Part shown: positions 9,926-21,708 of the stretch, piece by piece
How positions within the stretch are numbered: position 1 is the stretch's first letter
How the letters are laid out: every line of letters begins with the position of its first letter
From: Paraconiothyrium sp. Pb-2020
Taxonomy: Eukaryota > Ascomycota > Dothideomycetes > Pleosporales > Didymosphaeriaceae
NCBI GenBank assembly: GCA_022419385.1
Contig: JAJUBI010000007.1
Coordinates: forward strand, 963,768 to 1,027,767
Reading direction: 5' to 3'
DNA length: 64,000 bases
Notes under the pieces: generated by a model
What the model was told of the DNA's origin: nothing
Database searches by the model: none
What the model saw: the letters and a program-made list of their open reading frames with translations, nothing else
Program-made: the position numbers and the translations under genes

Positions 9926-11782
9926 ATGGGCGGCGGCCCCAAAGCCAGCGCGGCCAACTTAGAGCCTCTCGGAAAGCGCAGGAACTTCGGAAATCCCGCC
10001 AGCTTATCCGAACCCAAGTCTTGTGCATCATTGGCTCGAGATGTGGGCGAAAGAGGGGTGGCTTCGGCTGCTTCCAGTATTACGAATAGCCGGACCGCCC
10101 TGCTCTCGAGTACAGCAAGAACAGCTACCGATCGTATCGTATCCAAGGATAATACGGCCTCTGAACCCGTCAATCCAGCTCTTTGCAACCTGCCATATGA
10201 GGACCAACCTCCCCAAACAATCAAAGCGACCGGTGACGATGACAATGACGAACGATCTGAGCGACAGCCCGATGCGGGGTCTGCGAATCAAGTCAAAAAG
10301 CCCATATGCAGAGCTCCTTCTCCCCAAACGCGCGTTGAGATCAGCGCACGAGCTCTTGCTCTTGCACAAGAATGGCAAGCAAAGTTCAAAGCCCTCCCGA
10401 AGCAACCTGCCTTATCAAACTGGACACAGGGAATTACGCAGACAATTGATATGCGGGAGCAAATAGCTGATGCGGAAAATGATCAGCACACTTTGAAGCG
10501 CCGTCAGTCGCAGCCAGCATTATACCGCAACGAAGAACTGGGAGCCTTGGAAAGTGCTGCAGCTCACAAACTCGACGAAGCGGCTTCACACAAGCGTCGT
10601 CGAGAGAGCGGCACAGGACCTCAGGCCTCTGCGGCGAACCTGGAACCCCTTGGAAAACGTAGACGAGGGTGTACACTCAGAAGCTCAGCTGATGGGATCT
10701 CAACTTTTACAGTGCCTCGGCAGGAGTTTTCCTTGAACAGGGCAGTGGACAAGCCGATGACCGTAGTCCACGGCCCACAGGTGGACACAGTGCCCAAAGC
10801 AACGGGCGCATCGGAATTGAAGCAGAATGGACGGTTGTTGAACGTGATGGGTCCGGCCGTAGGAAGCCTCACAAGACCGCCAATGATTCGAGCCACGGCC
10901 GCCGCATTTGAGCATCTTACTCCCGAATCGGAAGTTGGTAGGCGTGAAGCTGAGGAGGAATATGACCGCCCACTCGGTCAAATACATCTTTCGGTAGGGA
11001 ATGACAAATACGGCAACGACACTAGATTCGAGGGCACGGCTCGCACGCATACGCCCTCACCGCAACGACTGCGCGAGAAGTACGATAATGCTGGTCGTCG
11101 GTATGATCGCGATCACAAGGGTCACAGTGTGCGTGATGAGGTATTAGGCAGAAACAGGTCGCCACTTAGCATCAGACAGGACCGGCACCGGGTGTTCCCT
11201 CGTGAAGCGCATCGCGCGCATGCAGCAAGCGTAAGAGATGATCGTGTATCCCGCGATGACCATGCTCCTGGTTCAACAAGCTACCCGCACGTGCGTAAGG
11301 GCCCCCGAGACCATATGTACCCTGACCGCCGTGCTGAATCAAGAATGGGAGAGGGCCATCGTACCCATCAAGACGTTTCTTTTCGCGAGAGGTCATCCAA
11401 AAGGGCGCATCTTGATCAACGAGATCGTTCCTCTTCACCTCGTAGGTCCTACCATAACTTACAGGACAGCCGTGACCATCATCAACGCCGTGGTGAGCGC
11501 CCCTATCGCCAAGAGAAAGTCGCAGGCGACAGTGATATCGCAACTTGGAGTAAACACGAAAGCTCTGAGTATCAAGGCCTTAATCTAAAGTACCCGTACG
11601 ATCAAAGACCTCGACCAACTCGACATGGCCATCATGAGTATGATCGCCGCCAACGATCCCGATCACCTGGACGGCACCGCCGTTCTGGGGAACGGTCCGG
11701 TTACCGTGGTTATAATATAGATCCTAATTCAGGAGAACATCGAGATGACCGATATCGTACGCGCGACCGACACCGACCTTGA
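9926..11782 (+). CDS. Arg/Asp/His-rich disordered protein, 618 aa
   Basis: This is a single-exon frame with a pyrimidine-rich leader. The C-terminal 250 residues are dominated by R, D, H, S and Y in alternating-charge patterns (RDRHR, YDRDH, RDDRYR), as in RD/RS-like RNA-processing proteins. The N-terminal half is Ala/Ser/Pro-rich. A 16-residue motif, GPKASAANLEPLGKRR at residues 4-19, recurs as GPQASAANLEPLGKRR at 231-246. The second copy follows a KRRRES basic cluster. No folded domain is recognised. A role in RNA or chromatin biology is inferred from composition only. The ATG is favoured because the first copy of the repeated motif starts almost immediately after it. Confidence 0.7.
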   Translation: MGGGPKASAANLEPLGKRRNFGNPASLSEPKSCASLARDVGERGVASAASSITNSRTALLSSTARTATDRIVSKDNTASEPVNPALCNLPYEDQPPQTIKATGDDDNDERSERQPDAGSANQVKKPICRAPSPQTRVEISARALALAQEWQAKFKALPKQPALSNWTQGITQTIDMREQIADAENDQHTLKRRQSQPALYRNEELGALESAAAHKLDEAASHKRRRESGTGPQASAANLEPLGKRRRGCTLRSSADGISTFTVPRQEFSLNRAVDKPMTVVHGPQVDTVPKATGASELKQNGRLLNVMGPAVGSLTRPPMIRATAAAFEHLTPESEVGRREAEEEYDRPLGQIHLSVGNDKYGNDTRFEGTARTHTPSPQRLREKYDNAGRRYDRDHKGHSVRDEVLGRNRSPLSIRQDRHRVFPREAHRAHAASVRDDRVSRDDHAPGSTSYPHVRKGPRDHMYPDRRAESRMGEGHRTHQDVSFRERSSKRAHLDQRDRSSSPRRSYHNLQDSRDHHQRRGERPYRQEKVAGDSDIATWSKHESSEYQGLNLKYPYDQRPRPTRHGHHEYDRRQRSRSPGRHRRSGERSGYRGYNIDPNSGEHRDDRYRTRDRHRP

Positions 11783-12040
11783 CAAAGATGGTAGAATCTC
11801 ACCTGGCTTTTCTATTGTACCTCACAATCGTAAGTTGTCGTGTTTGTTGACCGAGCAGATCGGACAAGCCGGAATGAAGAAGGATACATAAAAGTTAAAC
11901 GCCAACAACGAACATTTTTAGGCTGATGCAACGAACACATGATATTTACATGACTGGGAAATTTACAATGAGGGGGGGTTCTGGGCAGAGGGAGAAAGCT
12001 GGACAAGAGGTGGGGAATGGTGAATGATATCGCATCGTCA

Positions 12041-13291
12041 CTATTTCGGTGCTGCGATAATGACGCTCTGCATTTTGGCATCGTAGCGGTGGACCTCGAG
12101 AATTTGCAGACCAGCTGCGCCTAGCAACATCTCGAACTCCTTCTTTGTCCGCTCGACACCGCCCAACGATGCCATCATTGTGAGGTCCACTTTGCAGGGG
12201 TTAGCTGGGTCCTTTTGTTAGATGGGGGTTTGGATTTACGAACTGTATGCAGCCTGCCAGGGCAGCTTTTCGTCCGGCAACACGATCTCATCAATCACAA
12301 TGAGTGACTCAGGTCCCAATGCTGGGACTACTGCTTTCAGTATTCGAATGCTGTCGTCTTCCGTCCAGTCATGTAGTATATGTCTTAAGTAGTAGAACTT
12401 CGCGCCCTTGATCGGTTGTTCCTTGAAGAAGTCGTGTTCTTGGAATTCCAGCCCTTCGACTTTTGGCGCGCTGCTAAGCGTCGATGCGATGTCTTGTACC
12501 ACGATCCTGCCCTCTACATCCGGAAACTTCTTTTTGAATGCCGACGCTTGCTGCCCAAAGCCGCCACCGATATCAACGAGCACAGCCGATTCGGTAGCAG
12601 CTTTGAAATCGCCTATAGCAGTCGTGGCAGGATACGAGTCGAACCAGTGGCTTTCCCGCTGTATCGCCATCGCATGCCCAAGCGATGCCATCTGCTCCGG
12701 ATGCTGTCTCATCCACTCAAACGGCGTCAAATCCGTCTTTAGAGCCTTATGAAATGGTAGATTCTTGTTACTAGATATATCCTGGTACTTATTCTCAGCC
12801 AACCAAGACGGAAACGCGTATGCGGTAGGCAGATGGATGTCGTACGCGTGCGCTATCGCACCTGAAACGTGGACGTTAGCTAGCGTATGCGTGGTGTTGT
12901 TTGCCGCAAAAGTGTCGACTGATGGCTCGTCGATGAGACCGAAAGCTGCCATTGCGCGGAGCAGATGCGAGAGCATCTTGGGAGCTGCGGATGTACTGGC
13001 TGAAAGGTTGGAAAGGTGTAAGGCTTCCTTGGACGAGGAGAGAAGGGTAAAAAGAGATAAGTCGGTGCCGACTTTGACGAGGGGCATCTGCACGGACTGG
13101 TGACGACGTTAAGTGAGGAACGGAAAGGAGAGATGGGGAGAGGGACGTACGCCGGACGATATACGGACTACGAGGTCCCAGTCGTTGTCGAAGGAAGCCT
13201 GGAGGTCGCGGAGGTCAGTCTGTATCTTTTGGCGGGTTCGCTCGTCGGCTTGGGCGTATATATTGCGAATTTGGGCTATGAGGGAGTCCAT
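12041..13291 (-). CDS. SAM-dependent O-methyltransferase (plant COMT-like)
   Basis: The product should transfer a methyl group from SAM to a hydroxyl of a small molecule, usually a phenolic or polyketide. An N-terminal winged-helix dimerisation region (about residues 20-140) precedes the Rossmann methyltransferase. The SAM motif VDIGGGFG is at about 221-228. The expected catalytic His is in HILHDWTEDD (about residue 289), and DEIVLPDE follows. Exon 1 (13291-13148) starts at MDSLIAQI; a longer start at 13402 is possible. Exon 2 runs to about 12246. The last exon encodes DLTMMASLGGVERT and ends at 12041. The last intron must use a weak GTTCGT donor to keep frame, so that junction is the least certain. 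The gene is divergent from the FAD oxidase, which suggests a shared accessory pathway. The substrate is unknown. Confidence 0.85.
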
Positions 13292-14620
13292 ATTGGATGT
13301 GTCAGCTTTGAAAGTAGCAAGATGAGCTCCTGTATTCCTGGTATAGCTTTCCTTTCTGTTAGATACTGTATGGATGGCTTGGATCATATAAGTTCGATCC
13401 ATGATTTTCGGTACATATTATATACTTTTGTGAATAGTCGTTGTAGCCTTGTCTCGGCCGGGGAAAAAGCCGAAAGGACTACGGGTCGGGAATACAACAA
13501 CAGCTGTTGCCTAACCCAGCTCTTCTGATGGGTCAGTCGAGCGTTCCATCGCGTCTTTAGCGTGCGTCGTAATCCGCTTCAATTCAACAAACGGTTTACG
13601 CGCAAAGTATAGTTATTGATAGAGACCGAGAAAGCCGAGAAGACCGAGCATCACCAAAACGAGCCAGCCACGAGTGTTTGGATAAGCATTTGATGAATTG
13701 GGCCTTCTGTGGTTATCTATTGCTGGATAGCAACCCGATGGAAGATACACATGGCATCTGCAACCGTGGTGTTGAGGTCACCAGCGGGCGTGAGGCGCTT
13801 AGTAATAGGCGCGCTAGAGGGATGCAGATGTGCCAAATGGCCGAGTCGCTCGTAATGGCCCACCATACCCAACCGCGACCTTTCCTCCTTCTCGTCAAGA
13901 AGTCGAGTTTCCCATTTTTAAACATCTCAGAATGCAGAGCCTGAGCATCTAGTTGCGCCCTTACGAACAATGTGGCTCTTCTTTCGCCTACCTTTTCATC
14001 TTCTCTTGCCACAGAAACATACCGACAGCTCGATAGGACACGCGTTGATTTGTCATTCACCCCTTCTTCAAGCTTTATCAACCTTCCAGAGTAGGCTTAT
14101 TGCATGGGCAGACATACTTCTCCATCACGCTGGCACGATGCCGGCATATACGACCGTGGGTATGCAGGTTAAAGTGTGCATACACGGCAGTGGATGCGCG
14201 TCCCGTTCTGGATGCGTGTAGTTCACCCTATCATGTTTATGCGATCACGTTCCGTATGGACATCGTAGATTTCGAGGCCTGCATAATTCTTTTGGCGTAC
14301 GTACTGCCCACAGAATGCGTCCTTCTGCGTGCGGTCAGGGTTTCCGCAGCGCGTAAACCACTAACTCCATTCGTGCCGTCCAGGGTCCACAATGTACGAA
14401 GGGGCGCCGTGCGCATGGGTGCCGGGCGTAACTCTATGTCGAACGGTCTACATGCTGCACTATATTCGCCCGTAATTCCAACCCTGTCCGTGATAGATAA
14501 TAGCCTTGTACACTCCGCAGAAGAGGAGGACACCTGGAGCGCCTGTAGGCAAGCTGCAAGTACAAAATGAATCATCACGCTTGGACAACCCCCAGACCGA
14601 ATCTGGGGTGAAGCGCTACT
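13292..14620. other. Intergenic between divergent OMT and FAD oxidase
   Basis: This 1.3-kb stretch includes the promoters of both flanking genes. Small ORFs on both strands (13678-13944, 13713-14081, 14100-14570) show no recognisable protein features. Confidence 0.4.
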
Positions 14621-16704
14621 ATGTTGTCTCATCACAGCTGTATTAGCTTTTTCATAGTAACTAAGATAACTATCGCCTACAATTTTCCCTACGAAAGCAT
14701 TCAACTGACCGACGACGCCGTCTCTAATAATTGCGATGTCACATTCGGTAAACTACCTGCCGTTGTTGCACAGTGCAAAACCTTCCCAGGCGACAGTAAC
14801 TGGCCAAACGCAGATCGCTGGAATGCTTTCAATACAAGTTTAGAGGGAGCGCTGCTCAAGGCAGTTCCTCCCGCGGCAGCTTGCTATTCTGGTATCTACG
14901 AAAACGCCATGAAGTGCGCCGCTTGGCGGCAACAATCCAGGAGCTCACTTTATGTGTATGCTGGTTCGTTTTTTTCAAGCATTACACTAAGGCTAAATTG
15001 AGATAGGAGGGAAGATCCTTTGGTACCGTTTCTTCAGTGGACGCTGGGAAACCCGTGTCCACTACCCGCAGCATCGCCTCCAGGATCCAACATCACAGCT
15101 CCGCCGCTGTCTGCTTGCCATATTGACAAATTTCCAGCCTATGTCGTTAACGCTTCTACAGTGAAGCATGTTCAGCTCGCTGTCAACTTTGCGAGAAACA
15201 ACAATATCCGGCTGACTATCAAGTATGGTTATCTTCCGATCCAATGCTAGTGGTGCTGATGACTCTAGGAATACTGGGCACGATTACCTCGGTAGAAATA
15301 CGGGAGGTGGTGCTCTTCAAGTGTATGTGCATCACTTGAAAAGCTTTGAATATCTGCCATTATTCCAGATTGGGGAATATGAAGGGAAGGCCGCTCGAGT
15401 CGGTGCAGCGCTGGAGCAATATGAGCTGTTTCCACACATGGAAAAAAACAATATCACTTTACTCGCTCCCGGATCCTCCACAGTCGGTGCTTACGGAGGT
15501 TACATGCAAGGAGGCGGGTTCTCGTACATCACATCCAAATATGGGCTCATGGCTGATCAAGTACTTGCATTGGAAGTCGTAACAGCTGATGGGAGATTCG
15601 TTCACGCAGATCCGGAGGCCAATGAAGACCTATTTTACGCTATCCGAGGCGGGGGTCCGAGTAAGTATATCCCCCGTTAGGTCTTTGATGCTGACAGTCC
15701 TAGGCAACTATGGCATCATAACATCAGCAATAGTGAAAGCACACGACTCCATATCCGTCGCCCGGATGGATTGCAATTTCCAAACCGGCGCAAACATCGA
15801 ACAGGCCAAGAGTACCGCCTGGGTTGACAAGACGACCGCATACGCGGAAGCCACAAATGAGACCTTCTGGGACGGTGTCAATGCCTACTTTTCTCATCTC
15901 GTGCGCATTAACGACGCAAAAGGAATCGGCTGGAATAGAATCTCGACCGAAGCCCCCAACCCCATGTTAAACAGAACCCAACGCATCTTCTCCTTTACTG
16001 GTCAAGTGATTATACCAGGCATATCCGCTCCTGACTTCAATGCTTTCGTTGCACCTATAATTCAGGATCTGAAAGACATTGGTATTGAAATCAATGCAAC
16101 TGTCGGCTGGTGGCCCAGTTACCCATCCTACTCCTTCCGACCAAAAGGCCCCGGTGAAGCCGTCGGTAACAGCCGCTTCGCCTCACGTCTCTTTCCACGC
16201 TCCTTATTCGAGGACCCGAGCTCCCCAGAGTTCTTCAGGGCGATGGCTGCTATACGCACATTCGTGGAAGAAGGCCACTACAACTTCCATAGCGTCGACT
16301 ACCATCCCTCTTACGCCACAGCAGGCTATCCTGGCGCAGACTCCGCAGTCAATCCGCATCTTCGGACTGCTATTATGCATGCGACAGGCTTCGACTCTGC
16401 CAGCTACGGGCCCGAACGCACTCCCGACGAGATGATTGCGAGCCATGCGAGATTAAATGAGTACGCGCAGAAGTGGCGGGACGCAACCCCGGGGAGTGGA
16501 GCGTATATGAACGAGGCTGACACCGAAGAGCCTAATTTCCAGGACAGTTTCTATGGAAGCAACTATAAGAGGCTGCTGGTTATAAAGAGGAAGAGAGATC
16601 CCTGGGGCGTCTTTTATGCTGTCACGGGAGTTGGTAGTGATGAGTGGAAGGTGGAAGGAACTGATGGGCTACCGACTCAGCAAGGCAGATTGTGTCGGGT
16701 CTAG
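14621..16704 (+). CDS. BBE-like FAD-linked oxidase, secreted type
   Basis: This is a VAO/berberine-bridge-enzyme family oxidase, which oxidises alcohols, sugars or secondary metabolites with covalently bound FAD. Exons 14621-14955, 15007-15222, 15269-15660 and 15704-16704 sum to 648 codons including stop. Splicing of exon 2 to 3 rebuilds the flavin motif KNTGHDYLGRNTGGG, whose His is the likely 8-alpha-histidyl FAD anchor. GGYMQGGGFSYITSKYGLMADQ follows the family pattern but lacks the Cys of bicovalent members, so a single covalent link is expected. NYGIITSA follows the third intron, and the C-terminal BBE segment contains NYKRLLVIKRKRDPWGVF. Several Asn-X-Ser/Thr sites fit secretion. The N-terminus before YNFPYESIQLT is only weakly signal-like, so an upstream exon is possible. 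Confidence 0.88.
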
Positions 16705-17484
16705 CTCAAAGCCACTTCTCTTTACCTGGTGTTAGCGCGTCTGTATCTATAATATTTCTCGAGTAGTTCTGGATTGGCCGCTCAGCGCATTATGCCTGAG
16801 AGGCATTGAGGGTAATAAATCAAGTAAAAGATATTGATGGTGTGCCCCACACGGCATATGCATGAGATGTGTCTTCGACCCTAGTGTGCAGTACTGTGAT
16901 CAAGGTAAAGATAACTCATCTATTGATTTGAATCTTGGTGAGGAGGAGTATAAGGAGCATATACTCTCTATGCATAAGCCGGGTGCCAGAAGAAATACTA
17001 TTGATAGAAACAGGACTGTATATATACTTTATAAAGGCGAACCAAAGCAGAATAACACGTTGCCTTTTGGTTTTTGTGAGGGAAATGTGATAGTATTTCC
17101 CCTAGCCTGGTACGTGTGCATTGTGGGTTCCGCTGAAACGGAAGCAATTTAGGTTCCATGCAGAAGTAAAATGTCAGAGCGTGTGTTAGTTGGGTGTGAA
17201 GCTCTGTTGACGAGATTTGCAGGCTTACTCGCCTTACAACTCAAGATCTATTTCAGTGTTGGTTGGGACCAAGTGAATTGATGTAGAAGCGGGCAGTAAG
17301 AAGCAGCCAATCACGACCGAGAGTGTTCCGATTATGACCGTCATGACGAGCAAGACCGTGCGCCTCAAGCAACCCAAAAAGTTTCTCCTCCGACAATCTC
17401 CGCAAATCGTCCTCTTCACTGTTCCTCCAAGCGCATCAGCTCTTCTTCAATATACTAATCTTATTTTAATTCTACCACCTTAAT
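16705..17484. other. Intergenic, no secure gene
   Basis: The stretch contains a 96-codon ORF at 16862-17152 (+) without recognisable features and with A/T-rich codon use unlike the neighbouring genes. I do not call it a gene. Confidence 0.4.
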
Positions 17485-18581
17485 ATGGGTTGGTTTTGGG
17501 CAGATACAACATCCGCGCCCGTCGCGCGCGTTGCACCACACCCCGTCCCTCGAGGAGGCGACGCGCAACCTCCAGTATGTGCATATTTCACCGTGTCATC
17601 ATCCAATATCTAATTCCTACATAGCCGGCATGTCCTATGCACAACAAGATGCCGCCACCGTCGGGCAGAGCCGAGCCTCCTTCGACACCAACGGGCGCGT
17701 GCCCCTACGTCCCTCCGGACACCCCTTCGAATGCGCCTGCATCCACACCTACCGAACCACCACAGAAGACCGGCCTGCTCTCCCGCCTAAATCCTCTCAA
17801 CAACATGTTCTGGACCCTAGACAACGACCGTGCCGAAAATCAAACGCAAGATCTTCCCCTGTCACGCGAACAGTCCACCATACCGAAAGCCGACGGCTCG
17901 CTTTGGGAGTACCCTTCACCACAGCAAATGTATAACGCGATGCTCCGCAAAGGTTATACCGACACACCAATCGACGCCGTCGAGTCCATGGTCTCAGTGC
18001 ACAACTTCTTGAACGAGGGCGCATGGGCAGAAATCATGGGTTGGGAACGGCGCTTCGCGCGCGGCATCGTAGAGGGCTATAATATTTGCAAGCGCGGCGA
18101 AGAAAACGCGAACAAAATGCTCGGCACGGATGAAGACCCTTTTGACACAACGACCTGGGAGGATAAGTCTATCCCACCTCCGAAACTTCTCCGTTTCACC
18201 GGCCGACCTACAGAACTCACGCCCAAGGCGCGGATGATGCAATGGGCTGCCTGGGGTTGGCCGGGAAAGTTCGCATCACCGCCGCCTTTCGATCGCCACG
18301 ATTGGTTTGTAGAGAGATGCAATGAGAAGGGATGCGAGGAAGTGCGGTATGTGATCGACTACTATGAGGGAGAGCCGGAGCCGACGGGAGAACCGGTGTT
18401 CTTTCTGGATATACGACCAGCGATTGATGGACCGAGGAGTGCGGCCGAGCGACTAGTACGATGGGGGACAGACACCTGGTGGACTGCTACTGGGGGTGTT
18501 GTAAGAGAAGTTAGAAAGGCAGAAGCTGCGAGGAAGAAGCAGGAAGAAGAGCTCGTTGCTAAGAGCAGGTCGTATAATTGA
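17485..18581 (+). CDS. CYC3: Cytochrome c heme lyase (holocytochrome c synthase)
   Basis: This enzyme attaches heme to apocytochrome c in the mitochondrial intermembrane space. Exon 1 (17485-17574) starts MGWFWAD. A 50-nt GTATGT...TAG intron joins it to exon 2 (17625-18581), giving 348 aa. Two Cys-Pro heme-regulatory-type motifs are present, ACPM at 32-35 and ACPY at 55-58. The conserved catalytic region is clear: LWEYPSPQQMYNAMLRKG, VHNFLNEGAWAEIMGWE, and LLRFTGRPTELTPKAR, then DRHDWFVER and the YVIDYYEG signature. The His in VHNFLNE corresponds to the axial heme ligand described for human HCCS. Length fits fungal forms with a Pro/Thr-rich N-terminal spacer. Confidence 0.96.
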
Positions 18582-19805
18582 ATTCGAGAAGGAGGGGCGT
18601 TATAACGTTGAATAAGGGTACGCGAATGGGCTCATTATGGATTGCGTTTACGGCGTCACGAACAACGGCTGAGTTGTAACATAGGGTTTCTGTTGGACTT
18701 TGCGACCTTTTTTGGTCCTTCTACGTTGTACATCTCTTCCCATCTAAACTTCATGCTCGAAAAGGATGCGACAAATCAGACCCCTCCACTCTGATGTTCA
18801 TCTCGCTTCTCGATTCGCAGAGTGACTATGTATTTATATTTCCCAAGTCATCGATCCTGATTTCGTCTCCGATTCTTTACTGGCGTCAATTTAATTTACA
18901 TGCAGCCTTGATCACATTTTAAGTGACACCCGAACACAAAAAGACTACTCTTGTAAGCTCTGCGATTTCCTCGTTGCGTCAGTGCACTTTTCTTCTGCTG
19001 AAGCGATCATGGAAAGACAACACCGAACAGTCTGCACAGAGATGCGCGATCAACGATATCACGCCGCCAACATCGAATAGATCAATTTGTAGAAAGCAGC
19101 AAGCAACACTTCTAAGGTGGCTGAAAGAAGACATATAGCCAAACTTATAGAGAACGCTATGTTCGAGGATACGGGCATTGGCTCTATGACCTTACGGGCA
19201 TTACCAATACAAGGCAATACAGCTTGCACAACTTTGAGGCTCGCTCTCCGTTTTGTCGGGAACGAAGCCTCGAGCCCGGCTTCTTTCGCGATACACTTCA
19301 CTTCCCATAAGCTGGCGCAATACTCGCCAGGGCTAATCGTACGTACTATGGTACGGGAGCCCATATTCATGTATACTACGTCTCAAATAGCTATAGCTGC
19401 TTAATATGTGGTACTACAGCAGTCTTCCGTAGTATCGCTATAGTTACATCCCAGAGCCTGCATGATCGCACAAGGTTGTGTAGCAGTACGAGGCCAGCAA
19501 CTAAAACTGAGAGCTTGGGATTTTGTCGGCCTCTCAATGAGAATACTGCGGTAGTGAATTCGTTGCGTACGAAGCTATGATACGGACAATCTGAGTATTG
19601 AAAAGATGTCCATGAACGATACCAAGATGTGGTAGGGACCCTCCGAATTTGTTCCGTGGTCAACTTTTGAACTTTTGACTTGGACATAAACATACAGCCC
19701 GCTATGTTACAGGAAGATATCCGAGACTTATCTGAACTCCTAATAGCATGCAGCTCCACATATTCAAACATATACTCTCACACCACCACTCTTTCCACCC
19801 TTCCG
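18582..19805. other. Intergenic, no gene seen
   Basis: This region lies between the 3' ends of CYC3 and MRPL23, which are convergent. ORFs at 19059-19404 and 19391-19771 have no recognisable features. Confidence 0.4.
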
Positions 19806-20443
19806 TTATGATGCTGGCGCCGACTTTTCCCCTTTCGCAGCCTTCAAGGTCTCCCTCACCTCCGAAAAATCTATTATCCCCTGTCCACCCCCATTGCTCA
19901 CTTTCAAAAAGTTCTCCTTATACGGGTTTCCCTCCCCCTCGAAGGTCTTCAGCCTCTCCAATCTCACTTTCCGTAATCGATTCTTGGGCAACATCCCGCT
20001 GACTGCTCGCCTCAACACCTCGCCGCCTCCCCATTTTGCTGCTAGGTTTTCCAGGCTGATCTCCTTCAGGCTGCCCGGGCGCGTGGTGTGCGTGCGGTAT
20101 AGTTTCTGTTCGCGCTTCTTGCCCGTGACGTGGATGTGTTCGCAATTGGTCGCGACCACATAGTCGCCGCAGTCGGTGGAGGGATCGAATATGGGCTTGT
20201 GTTTGCCCATGAGGGTGAGGGCTATGCCGGAAGCAAGGCGGCCGAGGGCGCGGTCATCGCTGGCGACGTCGATGTGGTGCCATGCGCGGGCGTAGGCGAG
20301 GCGCGTCTAGTCATATTGTTAACACAGTAGGAGTTGAAGAGCGCTGACGCATGCTTGTGCAGTTCGTGATCATAGCGAACAAGCTCGTTTCTGTGCATGC
20401 GGAGGTCCGATCGAGGACGTACTTTGCCTACGACTTGAGACAT
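19806..20443 (-). CDS. MRPL23: Mitochondrial ribosomal protein uL13m
   Basis: This is the large-subunit mitoribosomal protein of the L13 family. Exon 1 is only seven codons (MSQVVGK, 20443-20423). A 116-nt intron follows, then exon 2 (20306-19806). The protein is 173 aa. Family signatures are ARAWHHIDVASDDRALGRLAS near the N-terminus, LMGKHKPIFDPSTDCGDYVV, and the helix LRRAVSGMLPKNRLRK. YRTHTTRPGSLKE matches the L13 loop. The very short first exon decides the start: without it the frame would open at an internal Met in MGKHKP and lose the first conserved block. Confidence 0.95.
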
Positions 20444-20772
20444 GGCGGTCGACGGCCGATGGCTAATCGATGGTCTTTTTGGTACCTCCTGGAGCTGGTT
20501 ATGCTGTGCGTTTCGACTTTGGGGCTCCAGGTAGACTCGGGGCTATGCGGTCGCTCGATGCGCTCCGTGAAGTTCGAGCGGAGATGCTTGGCAATTAATT
20601 TCTGGCCCCGGGGAGGACGGTGTCACGTGCGTCCTCATCGGCGCTTTGCTCGATGGTCCCGCCCGAGACCCGCCCGATGTCGTTCGATTTCAAAGCGAGG
20701 TAAAGTAGATGTGATGTTCAAAAACCAACACTACAGCATTAAGTCACCACTCTAACACTACAGGAATTTAAA
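20444..20772. promoter_or_regulatory. Divergent MRPL23/ccs1 intergenic promoter
   Basis: A 329-bp region separates the two start codons and must hold both promoters. It is GC-rich in its centre. No specific factor site can be assigned. Confidence 0.45.
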
Positions 20773-21708
20773 ATGACCATTCCAACCTTCGAAACGACCT
20801 TCGCGGTGCCCATGACGTGCGAAGCATGCATCAAAGATATCGAAGGCTCCCTGCATCAACTAAGCGGTACGGTGACCTGGCAAGGGTCTTGGAGAGCTCG
20901 CGTTGACAGGAGCAGGAATCAAGAAGGTCACTGCCAGCCTCCAGGACCAGCTAGTATCCATCGAAGGCAACGCAGCTCCCTCGGCTATCGTTGAGGCTAT
21001 CCAAAGCACAGGCCGCGATGCTATTCTACGAGGAAGCGGCAAGTCAAATAGTATGTTCGCCCTGACGGTGCAGTGTTGAGTGGTGCTTTGCCGTCGCAAT
21101 AGGCTTTTTCTTGGCTACGGCGTCGTCGTATGGTGTTAATTAAGGATCTTCAGGCGCTGCTGTATGCATACTAGAGTCGTTCGCGCCACACGTGGAGAAC
21201 AAGGTGCGGGGACTGGTGCGCATGGTCCAAGTTGCGCCCACGATGACCATCGTCGACCTCAGTATCCGAGGACTATCACCTGGAACGTACCATGCCACGA
21301 TCCGAGAGTCGGGAGACATCTCAGACGGCCCCGAATCCACGGGGCCCATCTTCGAGGCTGCTAAAGCTAGGCTGCAAGGCACCCCGTGCCGCGGTCTGTT
21401 TGGAACTGTCGAAGTGAGCAAAGGTGGCGTGGGCACAGTGTTCCTGGACAAGCCAATCCAGATCTGGGAGATGATCGGACGCAGCATCGTCGTAGCGAGA
21501 CAGCAGGACGGCGCCTTTGATAAGAATGATCCAGACACCCTGGTGGGGGTCATTGCCCGGTAAGTCTGCCGGGCCCTGTTCTAATTGACAGATCCTGACG
21601 TGTGCCAGGAGTGCGGGTGTCTGGGAAAACGACAAAACAGTATGTTCATGTTCCGGAAAGACCGTGTGGCAGGAACGCAAGGACGAAGTTGGTAGGGGCA
21701 TGCTATGA
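20773..21708 (+). CDS. CCS1: Copper chaperone for superoxide dismutase
   Basis: Ccs1 loads copper into Cu/Zn-SOD (Sod1) and helps form its disulfide. Domain I is an Atx1-like fold with MTCEAC (Cys16, Cys19). The SOD-like domain II runs from about VRGLVRMVQVAPTMTIVDLSIRGLSPG to DTLVGVIAR. Domain III ends with the CxC motif VCSCSGKTVW and a short basic tail stopping at 21708. Four exons are needed: the first intron splits the LSG/AGIKKV junction, the second inserts 112 nt before SAAVCILESF, and the third splits VIAR/SAGVWEND. The product is about 249 aa, the usual length. It lies directly upstream of noxR on the same strand. Confidence 0.95.

Noticed and set aside
14237..14704. 155-codon minus-strand ORF
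   Set aside because: It overlaps exon 1 of the FAD oxidase in antisense and has no recognisable features.
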